Shown: one piece after another, positions 1-7,538 of the stretch | How the letters are laid out: each line of letters opens with the position of its first letter | Position numbering within the stretch: position 1 is the first letter of the stretch | From: Xenorhabdus hominickii | Lineage (GTDB): Bacteria > Pseudomonadota > Gammaproteobacteria > Enterobacterales > Enterobacteriaceae | Length of the DNA: 64,000 bases | Direction: 5' to 3' | Assembly (NCBI RefSeq): GCF_002632725.1 | Contig: NZ_NJAI01000003.1 | Location: 1 to 64,000, forward strand | Program-made: the position numbers and the translations under genes | The notes under the pieces: generated by a model | What the model saw: the letters and a program-made list of their open reading frames with translations, nothing else | Told to the model about the DNA's origin: nothing | Database searches by the model: none

Positions 1-41
1 GATTTGTGACAATAACGGCAATAGACGTCAGCTTTGGCCAT
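1..41 (-). CDS. IS1-family InsA, 5' fragment cut by window edge
   Basis: An ATG at 41 on the minus strand opens a frame reading MAKADVYCRYCHK and running off the window. An AAGGG motif lies a few bases upstream. The M-x-K-x-D-V-x-C-x-x-C start matches the N-terminal zinc finger of IS1-family InsA proteins and resembles the start of the complete copy at 58.6 kb. Only 13 codons are visible, so the family call rests on this short motif. The transposase scrap at 87-254 stops abruptly just beside it, which fits insertion of this IS into older mobile DNA. Confidence 0.45.
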   Translation of the reverse strand, partial: MAKADVYCRYCHK

Positions 42-86
42 GCTTTACCCTTAAAAGGCGGGAAGCATATCACAACAACTAACTAT

Positions 87-254
87 TTAATACATGACCG
101 GCATTGTTTGTTTTGGACGTTTAATTTTTCCCATAGCCTCTCTGAGCCATCTATATAGCGTACTCCTAGAGATTCCCATCGTAACGCTATGAGGTGGTAG
201 GATTTTATCCTGGATAGCGCGTTTAAATTCGGTTGGATAATGGACTGGCTGAAC
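87..254 (-). pseudogene. Transposase N-terminal HTH fragment
   Basis: On the minus strand about 54 codons encode a segment with YPTEFKRAIQDKILPP followed by SRSTLYRWLREA. This is the usual helix-turn-helix start of an IS transposase that begins Y-S-x-E-F-K and ends T-L-Y-x-W-x-x-x-A. The frame ends after MPVMY with no catalytic domain, so it is a remnant. The frame stays open upstream through a CRISPR-like repeat (255-283), but that part does not look like protein. I cannot assign the IS family with certainty. Confidence 0.5.
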
Positions 255-283
255 GTGTTCCCCGTACCTACGGGGATACGTCG
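255..283 (-). repeat. Orphan type I-E CRISPR-like repeat
   Basis: The 29 bases begin GTGTTCCCCG and contain the short palindrome CCCCGTACCTACGGGG followed by ATA. In opposite orientation this matches the plan of the type I-E repeat of enterobacteria (GGTTTATCCCCG, loop, CGGGGAACAC). It stands alone: there is no second copy one repeat-spacer unit away and no cas gene in the window. Confidence 0.5.
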
Positions 284-351
284 TGTGGAAAGAATATCTG
301 GAATGCAGAAAATATATAGTCAAAATAAACTTTCTCATCAATCAAATGTCT

Positions 352-768
352 TTATTGCGTAAAAAAGCCGATAGAAAGAAAAAATACCCACGATAATACG
401 ATAGCTAAAACCGTATTGATTTTTGTTAATTTGAGTATTTTTAAGGTGAAATATGATGAAGGAAATGCAACAATCATCAGAAAAAAATTTACAAAACTTG
501 TATTTCTAGTACCGTAAAACAATGGGAACAAAACTGTGACGAATGATATACATAATGCAGGTAGCCATATGGAGTAGTTCTCATATTTATTTCTTTCACC
601 AAAAAATATATACAGCACTAAAAAGAGATTAGTGATAGATAGAATGGGAATGGCAGCTAATATAATGAATAACATACTTGTCCGTAGAAAATTTAACCAT
701 TTTTTTAGAGATATAATAATAGCAACATTGTTTTTATGGTACTTTTTTTTCTCATCTGACTCCATCAA
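352..768 (-). CDS. Hypothetical small membrane protein
   Basis: A frame of up to 138 codons (TTG start at 768; an internal ATG near 675 is an alternative) encodes a very hydrophobic protein with about four membrane segments and a basic N-terminus. I do not recognise a family. Its first 45 codons are antisense to the start of the plus-strand gene at 632-1084, so at least one of the two starts is probably further in. The gene is AT-rich like its surroundings and there is no clear ribosome binding site. It could be a spurious antisense frame, but the regular hydrophobic pattern argues for a real protein. Confidence 0.4.
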   Translation of the reverse strand: MMESDEKKKYHKNNVAIIISLKKWLNFLRTSMLFIILAAIPILSITNLFLVLYIFFGERNKYENYSIWLPALCISFVTVLFPLFYGTRNTSFVNFFLMIVAFPSSYFTLKILKLTKINTVLAIVLSWVFFLSIGFFTQ

Positions 769-1084
769 AATGGAACCAAAAATAGTTAGTGAGGTTAATG
801 ATAACGGTGTGGTATATAAGGTCTCTGTTTACAAGTATGTACCTATTTCTCCTTACTGGATAATTCGCTATATGAATGGATACCAATATTATCTAACTTT
901 AGATAAAAATGGCGAAAAAATATGGCAATCAGGTTTTAATAAAAAAATACAACATGAAACAATTATGTATCATGAGTTCTACTTTGAAAAAAATGATAAA
1001 GATTTAATTAGTCTTTTATACGCCAGAAATAATGGTTATAACGGTTTTGAGATAAAAAATGGAGCAGTTATTAACGATATCTGA
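632..1084 (+). CDS. Hypothetical membrane-anchored protein (DUF6201-like)
   Basis: The protein has one N-terminal hydrophobic anchor (around residues 27-41, ending FFFSSDS) and then a polar domain with VYKVSVYKYVPISP and LTLDKNGEKIW. This layout, a short anchor ending F-F-S-S-D followed by a Y-x-Y-x-P-x-S-P motif, recalls small enterobacterial proteins grouped as DUF6201. That comparison is from memory and uncertain. The true start is probably one of the later ATGs (for example MNNILVRRK), because the first codons overlap the oppositely directed 352-768 gene. Nothing in the sequence indicates a function. Confidence 0.5.
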   Translation: MIDRMGMAANIMNNILVRRKFNHFFRDIIIATLFLWYFFFSSDSIKMEPKIVSEVNDNGVVYKVSVYKYVPISPYWIIRYMNGYQYYLTLDKNGEKIWQSGFNKKIQHETIMYHEFYFEKNDKDLISLLYARNNGYNGFEIKNGAVINDI

Positions 1085-1564
1085 GTCCGTTTTAATCCCT
1101 TTAGAAATAGTTCTAATTTATATTAAATTACCAAGTTTATAGATAGTAAAAAATAGCCAGTTTATACTACTGAAAACACTTATAAGAAATTATTAGACAT
1201 TTTCTATCTCCTAGGATTTCTATGTTTAAATTTATCAATGTGTTTGATGTGATTAAACTGTTTTTCACAGGATGGTATTTCAAAAAAATTCCTTTCAAAA
1301 TAATCAGAATTGACAAATTTTGTGGCTATAAAATTAAGTACACTTTTGATTGATATCTAACCCAGTTATTTCAGAACTTATGGGGAACTAAGCTACAAGT
1401 GATGGGGAAGCAGTTCCTCAAATAACTGTGATTTATTGATATGGTGTGACCGAGTTAATAACTGCTAAATTCACCAACGAACCACAATACCTCTGGAAAT
1501 AGTGGGATGTGGCTTTAACTTACTGTAATCAAGTAAATGGTTAAATAAATAGAGAGGGCTAAAA
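1085..1564 (+). other. 480-bp intergenic stretch with one tiny open frame
   Basis: AT-rich DNA between the anchored protein and the GhoS-like gene. The only candidate coding element is the 43-codon frame at 1222-1353. A GAGAGGG ribosome binding site near 1550 serves the next gene. I see no RNA gene or convincing terminator. Confidence 0.5.
1222..1353 (+). CDS. Possible 43-aa small protein
   Basis: ATG at 1222 with AGGA five bases upstream opens a 43-codon frame ending TGA at 1353. The product starts MFKFINVFDVIKLFFTGWYF and continues with a basic tail (KKIPFKIIRIDK). It has a short hydrophobic segment and high Lys/Ile content, as in small membrane-active toxins, but I recognise no family. 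Its position upstream of a GhoS-like antitoxin makes a toxin role imaginable. The frame is short enough in AT-rich DNA to be chance. Confidence 0.25.
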   Translation: MFKFINVFDVIKLFFTGWYFKKIPFKIIRIDKFCGYKIKYTFD

Positions 1565-1882
1565 ATGGCTACTTACATGGTTCGTGTTGAAATTTTTGGT
1601 GCAGGCTTAAGAGAATATGATGCACTTCATGAAGCAATGAAGTTAATTGACTTCAGTAGAACAGTCAGATACCCCAATGGTGAGGTGATGGCTTTACCTA
1701 CCGGAACTTATGTTGGGGTTTCATTAAATTCTGCTGCACAGATCAGGGAGAAGGTTAGGAAATTAGCGGATCCATTATCATCAAAAACTGCTGCGGTGTT
1801 TGTTTGTCAGTATGGTGAATGGGCTGCTCACTTATATCCGGCATCTGCATCCACATCGGCATTCGCATCTGAATCCGAATAG
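1565..1882 (+). CDS. GhoS/DUF2622-like antitoxin-type protein
   Basis: 105 residues starting MATYMVRVEIFGAG, preceded by GAGAGGG seven bases before the ATG. The small alpha/beta protein with YDALHEAMKLIDFSRT and LPTGTYVGVS resembles DUF2622 proteins, the family of GhoS, the type V antitoxin that cleaves ghoT mRNA and has a Cas2-like ferredoxin fold. That family knowledge is from memory. The last residues (ASASTSAFASESE) are low-complexity. No hydrophobic GhoT-type gene follows: the next element is a terminator-like hairpin. It may therefore be a solitary member or pair with an unrecognised small toxin. Confidence 0.55.
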   Translation: MATYMVRVEIFGAGLREYDALHEAMKLIDFSRTVRYPNGEVMALPTGTYVGVSLNSAAQIREKVRKLADPLSSKTAAVFVCQYGEWAAHLYPASASTSAFASESE

Positions 1883-1896
1883 ATAACGTTTAGCAG

Positions 1897-1933
1897 GCTG
1901 GTTGCCAACAAGTAGTTTGGCGACTAGCTTTTT
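1897..1933 (+). terminator. Rho-independent terminator after GhoS-like gene
   Basis: GCTGGTTGCCAAC pairs (with G-U pairs) with GTTTGGCGACTAGC around a five-base loop, followed by TTTTT. It lies 15 bases after the stop codon of the GhoS-like gene. Confidence 0.6.
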
Positions 1934-1971
1934 GTGGTTTATTCCTACGTCATTCACATGGTGGGCGACAG

Positions 1972-2000
1972 CGGTTTATCTCCGTAAGTACGGGAAATAC
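1972..2000 (+). repeat. Orphan degenerate type I-E CRISPR-like repeat
   Basis: CGGTTTATCTCCGTAAGTAC followed by GGGAAATAC. This is the same plan as the repeat at 2776-2804 with several substitutions. No partner lies one repeat-spacer unit away. Confidence 0.45.
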
Positions 2001-2052
2001 TGAGCTAAACCGCAAGGGATAAAATGACACCCTAAGCACATGATGACCTGGA

Positions 2053-2499
2053 CTAAATTAGTTTTTTTCGATAACAAATGACACGTTCTGTTTCGTCAAA
2101 TCCCCAATTCTCATGGGCCTGATGTGACTGCTTATTTCTGATTTCTGCATCTGAACAGAGTTCATAAAACCCTTTATTGATGAGTTCGCTGCTTATTTTA
2201 TTTACGAGTGCTTGACCAATACCCTTCCGGCGATGTGTTGAGTTAACCCAGATCCCCTCCAGAAATGGAACGGGTTGTCCGGTGCAACCATTTGCATATT
2301 CACGCATACTAACCTCAGCGAAACCAACAGGTAGGTTTTCATCCATAAAAGCAATATAACTGACATTATTGTTGCTAATTAGTAGCTTGTCTATCTCACT
2401 GAGATGTTCATCTTGAGAATGGCTGTCCCAAAGTCTGAGACGCATATCCGCCCAAATTATTCTGTCCGATTTATCCATCTTTCTAATAATTATCGACAT
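2053..2499 (-). CDS. AAC(6')-type aminoglycoside N-acetyltransferase-like protein
   Basis: A GNAT-fold acetyltransferase of about 148 residues starting MSIIIRKMDKSDRIIWADMR. I chose the ATG at 2499 because AAGGAA lies six bases upstream; a longer frame to 2535 is open but has no such site. The order D-x-x-x-W-x-x-x-R-x-x-L-W near the start, FLEGIWVNSTHRRKGIGQAL (acetyl-CoA loop) and a C-terminal GFDETERVICYRK closely follow the AAC(6')-I family, which acetylates the 6'-amino group of aminoglycosides with acetyl-CoA. Chromosomal members exist in many enterobacteria and their natural substrate is often unknown. It lies among CRISPR relics and recombinase debris, so transfer is possible. Resistance activity is inferred, not shown. 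Confidence 0.65.
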   Translation of the reverse strand: MSIIIRKMDKSDRIIWADMRLRLWDSHSQDEHLSEIDKLLISNNNVSYIAFMDENLPVGFAEVSMREYANGCTGQPVPFLEGIWVNSTHRRKGIGQALVNKISSELINKGFYELCSDAEIRNKQSHQAHENWGFDETERVICYRKKLI

Positions 2500-2650
2500 G
2501 TATATTCCTTTCTTTCTGACTGTTACGAACGACAATATCTGCCACTGTGTTTTTGTTTATACCGAGATCTCTGGCAGTCCAGCGATAACTTCTCCCTTCT
2601 GCAATTAAAGTCATAACTCTGGGTGTGAGTCGATCTGACTTCAGCCGTTC
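2483..2650 (-). pseudogene. Resolvase/invertase-type C-terminal HTH fragment
   Basis: Read on the minus strand, a frame bounded by an upstream in-frame TAG encodes about 55 residues containing LTPRVMTLIAEGRSYRWTAR, then DLGINKNTVADIV. That is a helix-turn-helix of the kind found at the C-terminus of serine recombinases or at the N-terminus of some transposases. No catalytic domain is present. The tail overlaps the start of the acetyltransferase gene, whose ribosome binding site lies inside it, so the fragment now serves as that gene's leader. Confidence 0.4.
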
Positions 2651-2711
2651 CTAACAGGAGAATATCTGTGGTCATGTGGAAGAAAAGCTTAGAGTGCCAT
2701 TTCGCCCCCTG

Positions 2712-2804
2712 CCCTTGTTCCCCGTAAGTACGGGGAGCACATAATAAATCCATTGACAAAAACATTTCAAGGCGGTGGTTTATCCCCGTAAGCACGGGGA
2801 ACAC
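2712..2804 (+). CRISPR. Relic two-repeat type I-E CRISPR array
   Basis: TGGTTTATCCCCGTAAGCAC followed by GGGGAACAC at 2776-2804 has the layout of the 29-base type I-E repeat. A degenerate copy ending CCCCGTAAGTACGGGGAGCAC occupies 2712-2740. The gap is 35 bases, close to the usual 32-base spacer. No cas genes or further repeats adjoin it. It is probably what is left of an array. Confidence 0.45.
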
Positions 2805-3084
2805 CCTAAACTTATCCATCTGTTTTATAATCATTTTTTATGAACGGGAAAATTCTACCATTTTTATAGCTTATAAAATAGACAAATAGTCTCTTTTATT
2901 TTCTTCTGATTATTCTCTGTAATATCGATCTCATTTCATCCATTTCCTTACTTTTCTCTTATCAAATTATGCGAACCCCATCGCAGCAATGGAAAAATAA
3001 CCTGTTAGCCTTAACCAAAATGAGAGCGCTTTCATTTTAACTTAAGCGAAATAATCATGAGACAACTACAAAGAGAACAAAACT
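2805..3084 (+). promoter_or_regulatory. Promoter region of the cellobiose-type PTS operon
   Basis: AT-rich DNA between the last CRISPR-like repeat and the IIB gene. It contains the LacI-type operator at 3021-3034 and an AGAG motif before the IIB start. I cannot pick a single -35/-10 pair with confidence. Confidence 0.4.
3021..3034 (+). promoter_or_regulatory. LacI-family operator upstream of PTS operon
   Basis: TGAGAGCGCTTTCA is a near-perfect palindrome around the central AGCGCT/CG step typical of LacI/GalR-family operators. It lies about 50 bases before the IIB gene. The likely ligand is the LacI-type regulator encoded last in the same operon (6420-7391). Confidence 0.6.
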
Positions 3085-3390
3085 ATGAAAACGATTCTAT
3101 TGTGTTGTGCGGCTGGGATGTCCACCAGCCTGTTGGTACAGAGGATGCAGGCGGAGGCGGAAAAACGGCAGTTGGATGTAGCGATCAAGGCTGTGCCAGC
3201 GGTGGAGCTGGAAACGTGTATCCACGAGGCGGATGTGATTTTACTCGGGCCGCAAATTCGCTATGAGCTTGCCCGCTTTACCGAGCTTGCTGAGCCATTG
3301 GATAAGCCCATCAGTTTGATTGATATGTTGGACTACGGTGCGCTTCGGGGAGATAAGGTGTTGGATCATGCCTTAAGCCTGCTGGAATAA
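3085..3390 (+). CDS. chbB: PTS cellobiose/diacetylchitobiose-type IIB component
   Basis: 101 residues, the size of a lactose/cellobiose-family EIIB. The phosphorylated cysteine is Cys8 in the motif LLCCAAGMSTSLLV, the P-loop-like signature of ChbB/CelA. LLGPQIRYEL further on is also typical. It accepts phosphate from the IIA protein and passes it to the sugar bound by the IIC permease at the inner membrane. It is the first gene of an operon (IIB, IIC, IIA, GH4 hydrolase, LacI regulator), 23 bases before the IIC gene, under the operator at 3021. The sugar cannot be fixed from sequence: cellobiose, another aryl- or alkyl-beta-glucoside, or chitobiose are possible. The symbol refers to family membership. 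Confidence 0.85.
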   Translation: MKTILLCCAAGMSTSLLVQRMQAEAEKRQLDVAIKAVPAVELETCIHEADVILLGPQIRYELARFTELAEPLDKPISLIDMLDYGALRGDKVLDHALSLLE

Positions 3391-3413
3391 TTTTTCACTA
3401 AATGGAGTGGATT

Positions 3414-4712
3414 ATGAGTATTTATGCTTCTTTGACCCGCATAGTAGAAAACCATCTTGCTCCCATTGCCGGTAAAATCGGTAGTCAGCGACATATTATT
3501 GCGATACGTGATGGCTTTATTTCAGCCATGCCCTTTCTGATTATCGGCAGTATTATGCTGATTGTGGCAAATCCGCCATTTGATACTCAAACTTCATCTT
3601 CTTTCGGTCAGGCATGGCTGACGTTTGCTAAAACCCATTGGACAACCATTACGATGCCTTTTTTTATGACAATGGGGGTGATGAGCATTTTTGTCTCCAT
3701 CGGGACGGCTTATAGTTTGGCAAAGTCTTATGGGTTGGATGGATTGACGTCTGCTTTGTTGTCTTTGATGGCATTTTTGCTGGCTTCGGCACCGCAGGTT
3801 GAAAATAAAATGCCGCTGGATTTTCTGGGAGGTGCGGGAGTATTTACCGCATTGATTTGCGCGATTTGGTCGGTTGAGTTAATCCGGTTACTGAAAAAAT
3901 ATAATATCGCCATACGTATGCCCTCTCAGGTTCCACCCGCCATTGCCCGTTCTTTTGAATTATTGTACCCCGTTATAGGTATTCTTCTGACGGTCTATCC
4001 CATTAGTTTATGGCTGCAAAGTGAATTTAATCTGCTGCTGCCTGCTGCGATTATGCAGGTATTTCAGCCGCTGATTACTGTCGGGGATACGTTACCCGCT
4101 GTCATGTTGTTGGTATTGTTGGCCAATTTGTTGTGGTTCGCCGGTATTCATGGCGACAATATTGTCACTGGGCTGCTGAACCCCATTTTTATGGCCAACA
4201 TTGCTGCAAACGCCGCGTTAATAACGCAGGGAATGGCAACCACTCAAATTCTGACTGCTCCTTATTGGGCGTTTTACGTCTGTATCGGAGGGTCTGGTTC
4301 GACATTGGTACTGGCTTTCCTCTATCTGCGTAGCCGTTCAATTCACTTGAAAACCATTGGCAAGCTGAGTGTTGTCCCGGCCATGTTTAATATCAATGAG
4401 CCACTGTTGTTTGGCTCTCCCGTCGTGATGAACCCCACTTTATTGGTCCCATTGCTGCTCGTGCCGTTGGTGAATGCCGTGTTGGCCTACGGTGCCCTGC
4501 ATCTGGATTTGGTGCAGAAGATGATTGCCATCGCCCCGTGGACGACTCCGGCGCCGATTGGGGCGTTGATTTCTGCCGCTTGGGATTATCGTGCTTTTGT
4601 GCTGGTCGGGGTGTTGATGGTGATTGATTTGCTGATTTGGTATCCCTTCTTCAAGGTGTATGAAAAACAGCTTTTGGCCGAAGAGCAGCAACCAGAGGTT
4701 TTGGCGAAATAA
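3414..4712 (+). CDS. chbC: PTS cellobiose-type IIC permease
   Basis: 432 residues with about ten membrane segments, the usual length for lactose/cellobiose-family EIIC. I start at the ATG at 3414 (MSIYASLTRIV), which has GGAG seven bases upstream; an upstream ATG at 3402 is less well placed. Family motifs include RDGFISAMPFLIIGS near the N-terminus, FAGIHGDN and the substrate-region FNINEPLLFGSPVVMNP. It transports a beta-linked disaccharide and phosphorylates it using the IIB and IIA proteins encoded on either side. It sits 17 bases before the IIA gene. Confidence 0.85.
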   Translation: MSIYASLTRIVENHLAPIAGKIGSQRHIIAIRDGFISAMPFLIIGSIMLIVANPPFDTQTSSSFGQAWLTFAKTHWTTITMPFFMTMGVMSIFVSIGTAYSLAKSYGLDGLTSALLSLMAFLLASAPQVENKMPLDFLGGAGVFTALICAIWSVELIRLLKKYNIAIRMPSQVPPAIARSFELLYPVIGILLTVYPISLWLQSEFNLLLPAAIMQVFQPLITVGDTLPAVMLLVLLANLLWFAGIHGDNIVTGLLNPIFMANIAANAALITQGMATTQILTAPYWAFYVCIGGSGSTLVLAFLYLRSRSIHLKTIGKLSVVPAMFNINEPLLFGSPVVMNPTLLVPLLLVPLVNAVLAYGALHLDLVQKMIAIAPWTTPAPIGALISAAWDYRAFVLVGVLMVIDLLIWYPFFKVYEKQLLAEEQQPEVLAK

Positions 4713-4728
4713 TCAGGGGGATTGAAGC

Positions 4729-5088
4729 GTGTCTATTGATGTTGAATCACAGGATTTTGAACAGCAGATTATCGAATTGCTGGTACATGCCGGCAGCGCA
4801 CGCAGCAGCGTATTAATGGCTTTGCAACAGGCGAAAGAGGGTAATTTTCAGCAAGCAGAAGGGCTGATGGAGGAGTCCCGACAGGAAACGCGTATCGCTC
4901 ATGTTATCCAAACGAAACTGATTGGGCTGGATGAAGGCTGTGGAAAATTACCCATCAATTTGATCACAGTTCATGCGCAGGATCATTTGATGAATGCGAT
5001 GGTGATCCAGGATCTCGCCAGTCACATTATCGATCTTTATCAACGATTGCCAGACAGTATAAGCAGAGGATCATATGAAACCGATTAA
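4729..5088 (+). CDS. chbA: PTS cellobiose-type IIA component
   Basis: 119 residues starting with GTG, preceded by GGGGGA at good spacing. It is an all-helical EIIA of the lactose/cellobiose family. The phosphorylated histidine is His82 in ITVHAQDHLMNAM, and the N-terminal helices (HAGSARSSVLMALQQAKEG) match the trimeric LacF/ChbA fold. It transfers phosphate from HPr to the IIB protein. Its last 14 bases overlap the next gene, suggesting translational coupling. Confidence 0.85.
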   Translation: MSIDVESQDFEQQIIELLVHAGSARSSVLMALQQAKEGNFQQAEGLMEESRQETRIAHVIQTKLIGLDEGCGKLPINLITVHAQDHLMNAMVIQDLASHIIDLYQRLPDSISRGSYETD

Positions 5089-6382
5089 AATTGCCGTGAT
5101 GGGAGGGGGTAGTAGTTATACACCGGAATTGGTGGAAGGCATTATTCAGCGTAGTCAAACGATCCCACTTTCTGAATTGGCACTGGTGGATGTGGAAGCC
5201 GGGCGGCAAAAATTGGAGGTTATTGCGGGACTGACGCGCCGTATGCTGGATCGTCATGGTTTGCAGCATGTGGTTGTCAGTGTGCATTATTCCCCAGATG
5301 AGGCGATCATCGGGGCTAGTTTTGTTCTTACTCAACTGCGTGTTGGTCAGCTTCCGGCTCGTGCTGCTGATGAGCGTCTGGGGTTGAAATATGGTCTGCT
5401 TGGGCAAGAGACGACAGGCGTTGGTGGGTTTGCCAAGGCGTTGCGCACCATTCCGGTTTTGCTGGAGATTGCCCGTAAAGTTGAGCGCCTCGCTCCGGAG
5501 GCGTGGATCATCAATTTCAGCAATCCAGCAGGTATTGTGACGGAAGCGGTTTCCCGCTATAGCAAAGCCAAAATCATCGGGCTGTGCAATGTGCCTATTT
5601 CGATGCACCATATGATCGCCAATATGCTGCAACGTCCTTATCAAGATGTCCAATTGCGCTTTGCGGGGCTTAATCATATGGTTTGGGCGCATCAGGTGCT
5701 GGTGGAGGGGAAGGATGAAACGGATCGGGTGCTGGAATTGCTGTGTAATGGGGCTGAATTGACGATGAACAATATCAAGGAAGCACCGTGGCCGCCGGAG
5801 TTTTTGCGGGCATTGGGAGCGATTCCCTGTCCTTATCATCGTTATTTCTATCAGATCGGTAAAATGTTGCGGGAAGAACAAGAGGGTGCAGCAAGCAAGG
5901 GCACTCGGGCAGAGCAGGTAATGCGGGTAGAGCAGGAGTTATTTGAATTGTACGCTGATCCAACGCTTGATCACAAACCAGAGCAATTAAGTTTTCGTGG
6001 AGGATCGTTCTATTCTGAAGTTGCATTGGAATTGATCGCCACTATCCACAATAATCTCGGCACACAATTGGTTGTGAATACGATGAATCGGGGAGCCATT
6101 CAGGGGCTGCCCGATGATGCAGTTATTGAAACTAACTGTATTGTTGATGCGCAAGGGGCACACCCTCTGGCATTTGGTCATCTGCCGGACAGTATGTTTG
6201 CCCTGACGCAGCAAGTGAAAGCCTTTGAGCGGTTGACGATTGAAGCGGCAGTCCATGGGGATCGCAAGGCGGCGCTACTGGCGTTGGTGACTCATCCTTT
6301 GGTTGCTGATGCCGCTTTGGATTCGGCATTATTAAATGAGCTGTTGGATATCAATCGAAAGTATTTGCCACAATTCCAATAA
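5075..6382 (+). CDS. chbF: GH4 6-phospho-beta-glucosidase
   Basis: 435 residues, a glycoside hydrolase family 4 protein that uses NAD+ and a divalent metal to cleave phosphorylated disaccharides entering through the PTS. It has an N-terminal Rossmann motif ([15 protein letters not shown]), the family segment [13 protein letters not shown] and [11 protein letters not shown] carrying the metal-binding cysteine. AGAGGATCAT precedes the ATG. The start overlaps the IIA gene by 14 bases. ChbF and LicH are the nearest named relatives. It probably hydrolyses the 6-phospho-disaccharide delivered by the adjacent PTS, in the cytoplasm. Confidence 0.85.
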   Translation: MKPIKIAVMGGGSSYTPELVEGIIQRSQTIPLSELALVDVEAGRQKLEVIAGLTRRMLDRHGLQHVVVSVHYSPDEAIIGASFVLTQLRVGQLPARAADERLGLKYGLLGQETTGVGGFAKALRTIPVLLEIARKVERLAPEAWIINFSNPAGIVTEAVSRYSKAKIIGLCNVPISMHHMIANMLQRPYQDVQLRFAGLNHMVWAHQVLVEGKDETDRVLELLCNGAELTMNNIKEAPWPPEFLRALGAIPCPYHRYFYQIGKMLREEQEGAASKGTRAEQVMRVEQELFELYADPTLDHKPEQLSFRGGSFYSEVALELIATIHNNLGTQLVVNTMNRGAIQGLPDDAVIETNCIVDAQGAHPLAFGHLPDSMFALTQQVKAFERLTIEAAVHGDRKAALLALVTHPLVADAALDSALLNELLDINRKYLPQFQ

Positions 6383-6419
6383 AACAAAAATGGGCTCATT
6401 GGAATGATAAGGAAAGTAT

Positions 6420-7391
6420 ATGGTAACTCTGGAAGATGTGGCGAAGTATTCTGGTGTTTCCCGCGCCACGGTATCACGGGTGGTCAATGGCAATAAAAAT
6501 GTGAAAGCGACAACTCGCGCCAAAATAGAGAATGCCATTGTGAAATTGGGGTACAGCCCCAATCTGGCAGCGCGTGAATTGGCATCCAGTCAGAGCAATA
6601 CGCTGGGCTTGGTGACAACCTCTTACCGTGGGGGTTTTTTCGGGGCCTTGATGGACAGCATCCAGACAGAAGTGGAATTGCACGGCAGGCAGCTTCTGGT
6701 TACTCAGGGCAGAAATAGTGCTGAAAATGAATGGCAGGCCATCCTTCATTTAAATAGCTTGCGCTGCAATAGAATGATTTTGCACGTACGTGCCATCAGC
6801 GATAATAAATTGCGACAGCTTGCGCAGGGCGCGCATTCTTTCGTGTTATTGGATCGGTGGGTGACAGGCTTGGAGCAGCGCTGTGTTGTCTTTGATCATC
6901 ATAAGGCCAGCTATCTTGCAACGCAGGCATTGATTGAGCATGGTCATACTCGCATTGCCTGCGTTAGTGGCCCTGTTTCCCGCAATCCAAGCCAACAGCG
7001 CCGTCAGGGGTTTTTGGATGCCATGCAGAAAGCGGGATTACACCCCGTTGCTTGCCTGGAAGGGGAGTACGATCTGCAAAGTGGCTATCGGCAGACCTGT
7101 ACAATTTTGACGTTATCGCGGCCCGATGCCCTGTTTTTCTGTAGTGAAGAGATGGCACTTGGTGCGTTGCTGGCGATTACTGAACAGGGGTTGAGTGTCC
7201 CGGAGGATATTTCCATTATCTGTTATGACAGCGGTGAACGTGCAGCCTTTATTCACCCTGCATTAACCAGTGTTCATTTTCCTATCACAGATATGGCCCG
7301 TTTCGCGGCTCGTTTATTGCTTGAACCCGATATGCAACATCCCGTATTTGCTCCTAAGATTATTTACCGGGATTCACTCAGGCATGCGTAA
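6420..7391 (+). CDS. LacI-family regulator of the PTS operon
   Basis: 323 residues. The N-terminal helix-turn-helix VTLEDVAKYSGVSRATVSRV and hinge (AARELASSQSNTLGLV) are followed by a periplasmic-binding-protein-like effector domain. AAGGAA precedes the ATG. It resembles AscG/GalR-type repressors of beta-glucoside genes. It lies 37 bases after the hydrolase gene and is probably co-transcribed, so it would autoregulate through the operator at 3021-3034. The effector is presumably the phosphorylated sugar or free disaccharide. Confidence 0.8.
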   Translation: MVTLEDVAKYSGVSRATVSRVVNGNKNVKATTRAKIENAIVKLGYSPNLAARELASSQSNTLGLVTTSYRGGFFGALMDSIQTEVELHGRQLLVTQGRNSAENEWQAILHLNSLRCNRMILHVRAISDNKLRQLAQGAHSFVLLDRWVTGLEQRCVVFDHHKASYLATQALIEHGHTRIACVSGPVSRNPSQQRRQGFLDAMQKAGLHPVACLEGEYDLQSGYRQTCTILTLSRPDALFFCSEEMALGALLAITEQGLSVPEDISIICYDSGERAAFIHPALTSVHFPITDMARFAARLLLEPDMQHPVFAPKIIYRDSLRHA

Positions 7392-7538
7392 GTCGTCACA
7401 GTTTCAGAAATTGTTGCAGCATGAAGTGAAAGTATGTCGCATTTTCTGCTAAAAAATATGTTGTGATGGTATATAAATGTGTTAAAACCGCCAGCTATTT
7501 ATTCGTCGCTACCGATAACTGATTGCATTACATTGAAA

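Noticed and set aside
1935..1963. Fifth CRISPR-like repeat starting TGGTTTATTCC
   Set aside because: Only the first 11 bases match; the rest lacks the palindrome, and the spacing to the next copy (37) is wrong.
5027..5881. Long antisense frame of 284 codons under the GH4 gene
   Set aside because: Antisense shadow of a clearly assigned enzyme gene; His/Gln/Arg-rich composition typical of such shadows.
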